Shown one piece after another: positions 62,227 through 64,000 of a stretch of 64,000 nt of DNA. The stretch is taken from positions 215,276,290 through 215,340,289 of the forward strand of contig CM073885.1 of assembly GCA_037176705.1 (NCBI GenBank), given 5' to 3'. The DNA is from Molossus alvarezi. Taxonomy: Eukaryota; Chordata; Mammalia; Chiroptera; Molossidae. The notes under the pieces were generated by a model. The model did no database searches. It saw only the letters and a list, made by a program, of their open reading frames with translations, and was not told the origin of the DNA. The position numbers and the translations under genes are program-made. Numbering within the stretch: the stretch's first letter is position 1; the number at the start of each line of letters is the position of its first letter.

Positions 62227-63427
62227 TTGTTTTTATTTTTATTTATTTTAATTAATTTTTGTTACAGATGTTTCTCCTTTTTCCCCCATTGACACCCTCC
62301 TCCCTGCTCCTGTTCCCTGCACCCCTTCACAGTATTGTTGTCTATGTCCATTTTTTTATGCATATATGCATATAACTTCTTTGATTTATCTCTTCCCGCC
62401 CTCCCCATTCCCTTCCTCTGAGGTTCATCAGTCTGATCCCTACTTCATGTCTCTGGGTCTATTTTATTCATCAGCTTGTTTTGTTCATTATATTCCACAA
62501 ATAAGTGAGATCATGTGATATTTTTCTTTCTCTGATTGACTTGTTTCGTTTAGGATAATACTCTCCAGGTCTCTCCATGTCGTCTCAAAGGATAAGAGAT
62601 ATTTCAAAGAATAATAGTGTTCCATTGTGTACATGTACCACAGCTTTTTTATCTACTCATCTATCTACTGATGGAGACTTGGGCTGTTTCCAGATCTTAG
62701 CAATTGTAAATAGTGCTGCTATGAACATAGGGATGCATATATTCTTTCTGATTGGTGTTTCAGGCTTCTTAGAATATATTCCTAGAAGTGGGATTACTGG
62801 GTCAAATCGCAGTTCTATTTCTAATTTTTTGAGGAAACTCCATATTGTTTCCATAGTGGCTGTACCAGTCTGCATTCCCACCAGCAGTGTACTAGAGTAT
62901 ACTTTTCTCCGTATCTTTGCCATCACTTGTTGTTTGAGGATTTGTTGATGGCAGCCATTCTGGCAGGTGTGAGGTGATAGCTCACAGTTGTTTTAATTTG
63001 TACCTCTCTGATAATTAATGACATTGAGCAGTTTTTTATATGTCTTTTGGTCATTTTGTTCTGTTTGGAGAGGTGTCTATTTAGGTTCTGTGCCCACTTT
63101 TTAATTGGATTCTTTGTCTTTCTTTTGTTGAGTTGCAAGACTACTCTGTATATATTTTGGAAATGAACCCCTTATCTGATGTATCATTGGCAATTATGTT
63201 CTCCTATACAGTGGGTTCCCTTTCTATTTTGATGCTTATTTCTTTTGTTGTGCAGAAGCTTTTTAGTTTGATGTAGTCCCATTTATTATTATTTTCCTTT
63301 GTTTCTCTTGCCCTAGGTGATGTATCAGTGAAAATTCTGCTGCTTATGATGTCTGAGATTTTGCTGCCTACATTTCTTTCTATGATTTTTATGGATTCAT
63401 GAGTCACATTTAAGTCTTTTATCCTTT

Positions 63428-63647
63428 AAAAATTTTTTTGTTTCTTTATTGATTTTATTGAGGGAGGGAAGGAGAGGGAGAGAGAGATAGAAACATTGAT
63501 GAGAGAGAACATCAATTGGCTGCCTCCCGCACAAACCCCACTGGGGATTTGGCCCACAACCTGAGCATGTGTCCTAACGGGGAATTGAACTGACGACCTC
63601 TTGATGCATGAATCGATGCTCAACCACTGAGCCACACCAGCCAGGGC
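63428..63647 (-). mobile_element. VES-type SINE, ttattgattttattgaggg tail variant
   Basis: A perfect 15-base duplication, agtcttttatccttt (63413-63427 and 63648-63662), in LINE-1 sequence. Confidence 0.96.
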
Positions 63648-63719
63648 AGTCTTTTATCCTTTCTGAGTTTATTCTTGTGTATGGTGTAAGTTGATGGTCT
63701 AGTTTCTCTCTTCCTCTCT

Positions 63720-63947
63720 CCCTTCCCTTCCCTTCCCTTCCCTTCCCTTCCCTTCCCTTCCCTTCCCTTCCCTTCCCTTCCCTTCCCTTCCCTTCCCTTC
63801 CCTTCCCTTCCCTTCCCTTCCCTTCCCTTCCCTTCCCTTCCCTTCCCTTCCCTTCCCTTCCCTTCCCTTCCCTTCCCTTCCCTTCCCTTCCCTTCCCTTC
63901 CCTTCCCTTCCCTTCCCTTCCCTTCTTCCCTTCCCTTCCCTTCCCTT
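63720..63947. repeat. (CCCTT)n / (AAGGG)n pentanucleotide repeat
   Basis: About 41 uninterrupted units up to about 63924, then a ttcttccc interruption and about four more. It grew inside the pyrimidine-rich part of LINE-1 ORF2 (ctagtttc before, gcttgtagctgg after). The open minus frame through it, coding Gly-Arg-Glu-Gly-Lys repeats, is an artefact of the repeat. Confidence 0.97.
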
Positions 63948-64000
63948 TTTTGTTGTTGCTTGTAGCTGGCTAATTTTCCCAGCACCATTTACTAAAGAGG

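Larger units (their letters stand above)
62227..64000 (-). mobile_element. LINE-1 3' end, continues off the right edge
   Basis: T-rich start at the left (62227-62262), then the 3' UTR and the ORF2 C-terminus ([16 protein letters not shown] near 62800-62850, [15 protein letters not shown] near 63240-63285). Stops break the frame. A SINE (63428-63647) and a pentanucleotide repeat (63720-63947) interrupt it. LINE-1 sequence resumes after 63960 and leaves the window. Confidence 0.88.

Noticed and set aside
63620..63988. Minus frame coding Gly-Arg-Glu-Gly-Lys repeats
   Set aside because: Product of the (AAGGG)n microsatellite, not a gene.

Overview
This window is bat nuclear DNA, most likely from a microbat. 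The main evidence is about twenty-five copies of the tRNA-derived VES SINE family, which is specific to bats. Their sense strand opens with an A-box-like tggctcagcgg and a B-box-like ggttcggttcc, and ends in an A tail. Placental LINE-1 lineages, MIR, L2 and MER5 relics fill most of the rest. No open, functional protein-coding gene is visible. The family of bat cannot be fixed from the sequence; I saw no rolling-circle or piggyBac-like elements of the kind common in vespertilionids.

Layout: 1-4006 is LINE-1 in inverted pieces. 4007-13570 is old non-coding DNA with MER5, MIR, L2, a hAT relic, SINEs and a tailless 7SL RNA retropseudogene at 11779-11991. 13575-22701 is a series of old and middle-aged LINE-1 copies, including a 5'-end fragment with 73-base tandem repeats. 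23101-31298 is a nested structure: a half-LINE-1 (HAL1, carrying ORF1 only) whose 3' UTR is split by a full-length ORF1+ORF2 LINE-1. 31640-39465 is an older full-length LINE-1 on the minus strand carrying seven later insertions. 40245-42441 is a complete HAL1 whose ORF1 has a single stop. 44763-47214 is a processed pseudogene of the mitochondrial outer-membrane carrier SLC25A46. 49464-54351 is a minus-strand LINE-1 that appears to carry a 3' transduction. 54918-62226 is mostly unique or ancient DNA with SINEs. 62227-64000 is another LINE-1 containing a long (AAGGG)n tract.

How the parts relate: autonomous LINE-1 supplies endonuclease and reverse transcriptase. VES SINEs, HAL1, the SLC25A46 mRNA copy and the 7SL copy are its passengers, and nearly all show target-site duplications. 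The ORF1 start region of HAL1 resembles the older LINE-1 at 31640-39465 more than the younger one at 25346-31145, so the window itself suggests how the ORF2-less lineage arose. Coordinates of element ends are by-eye estimates; those tied to target-site duplications are good to a few bases.
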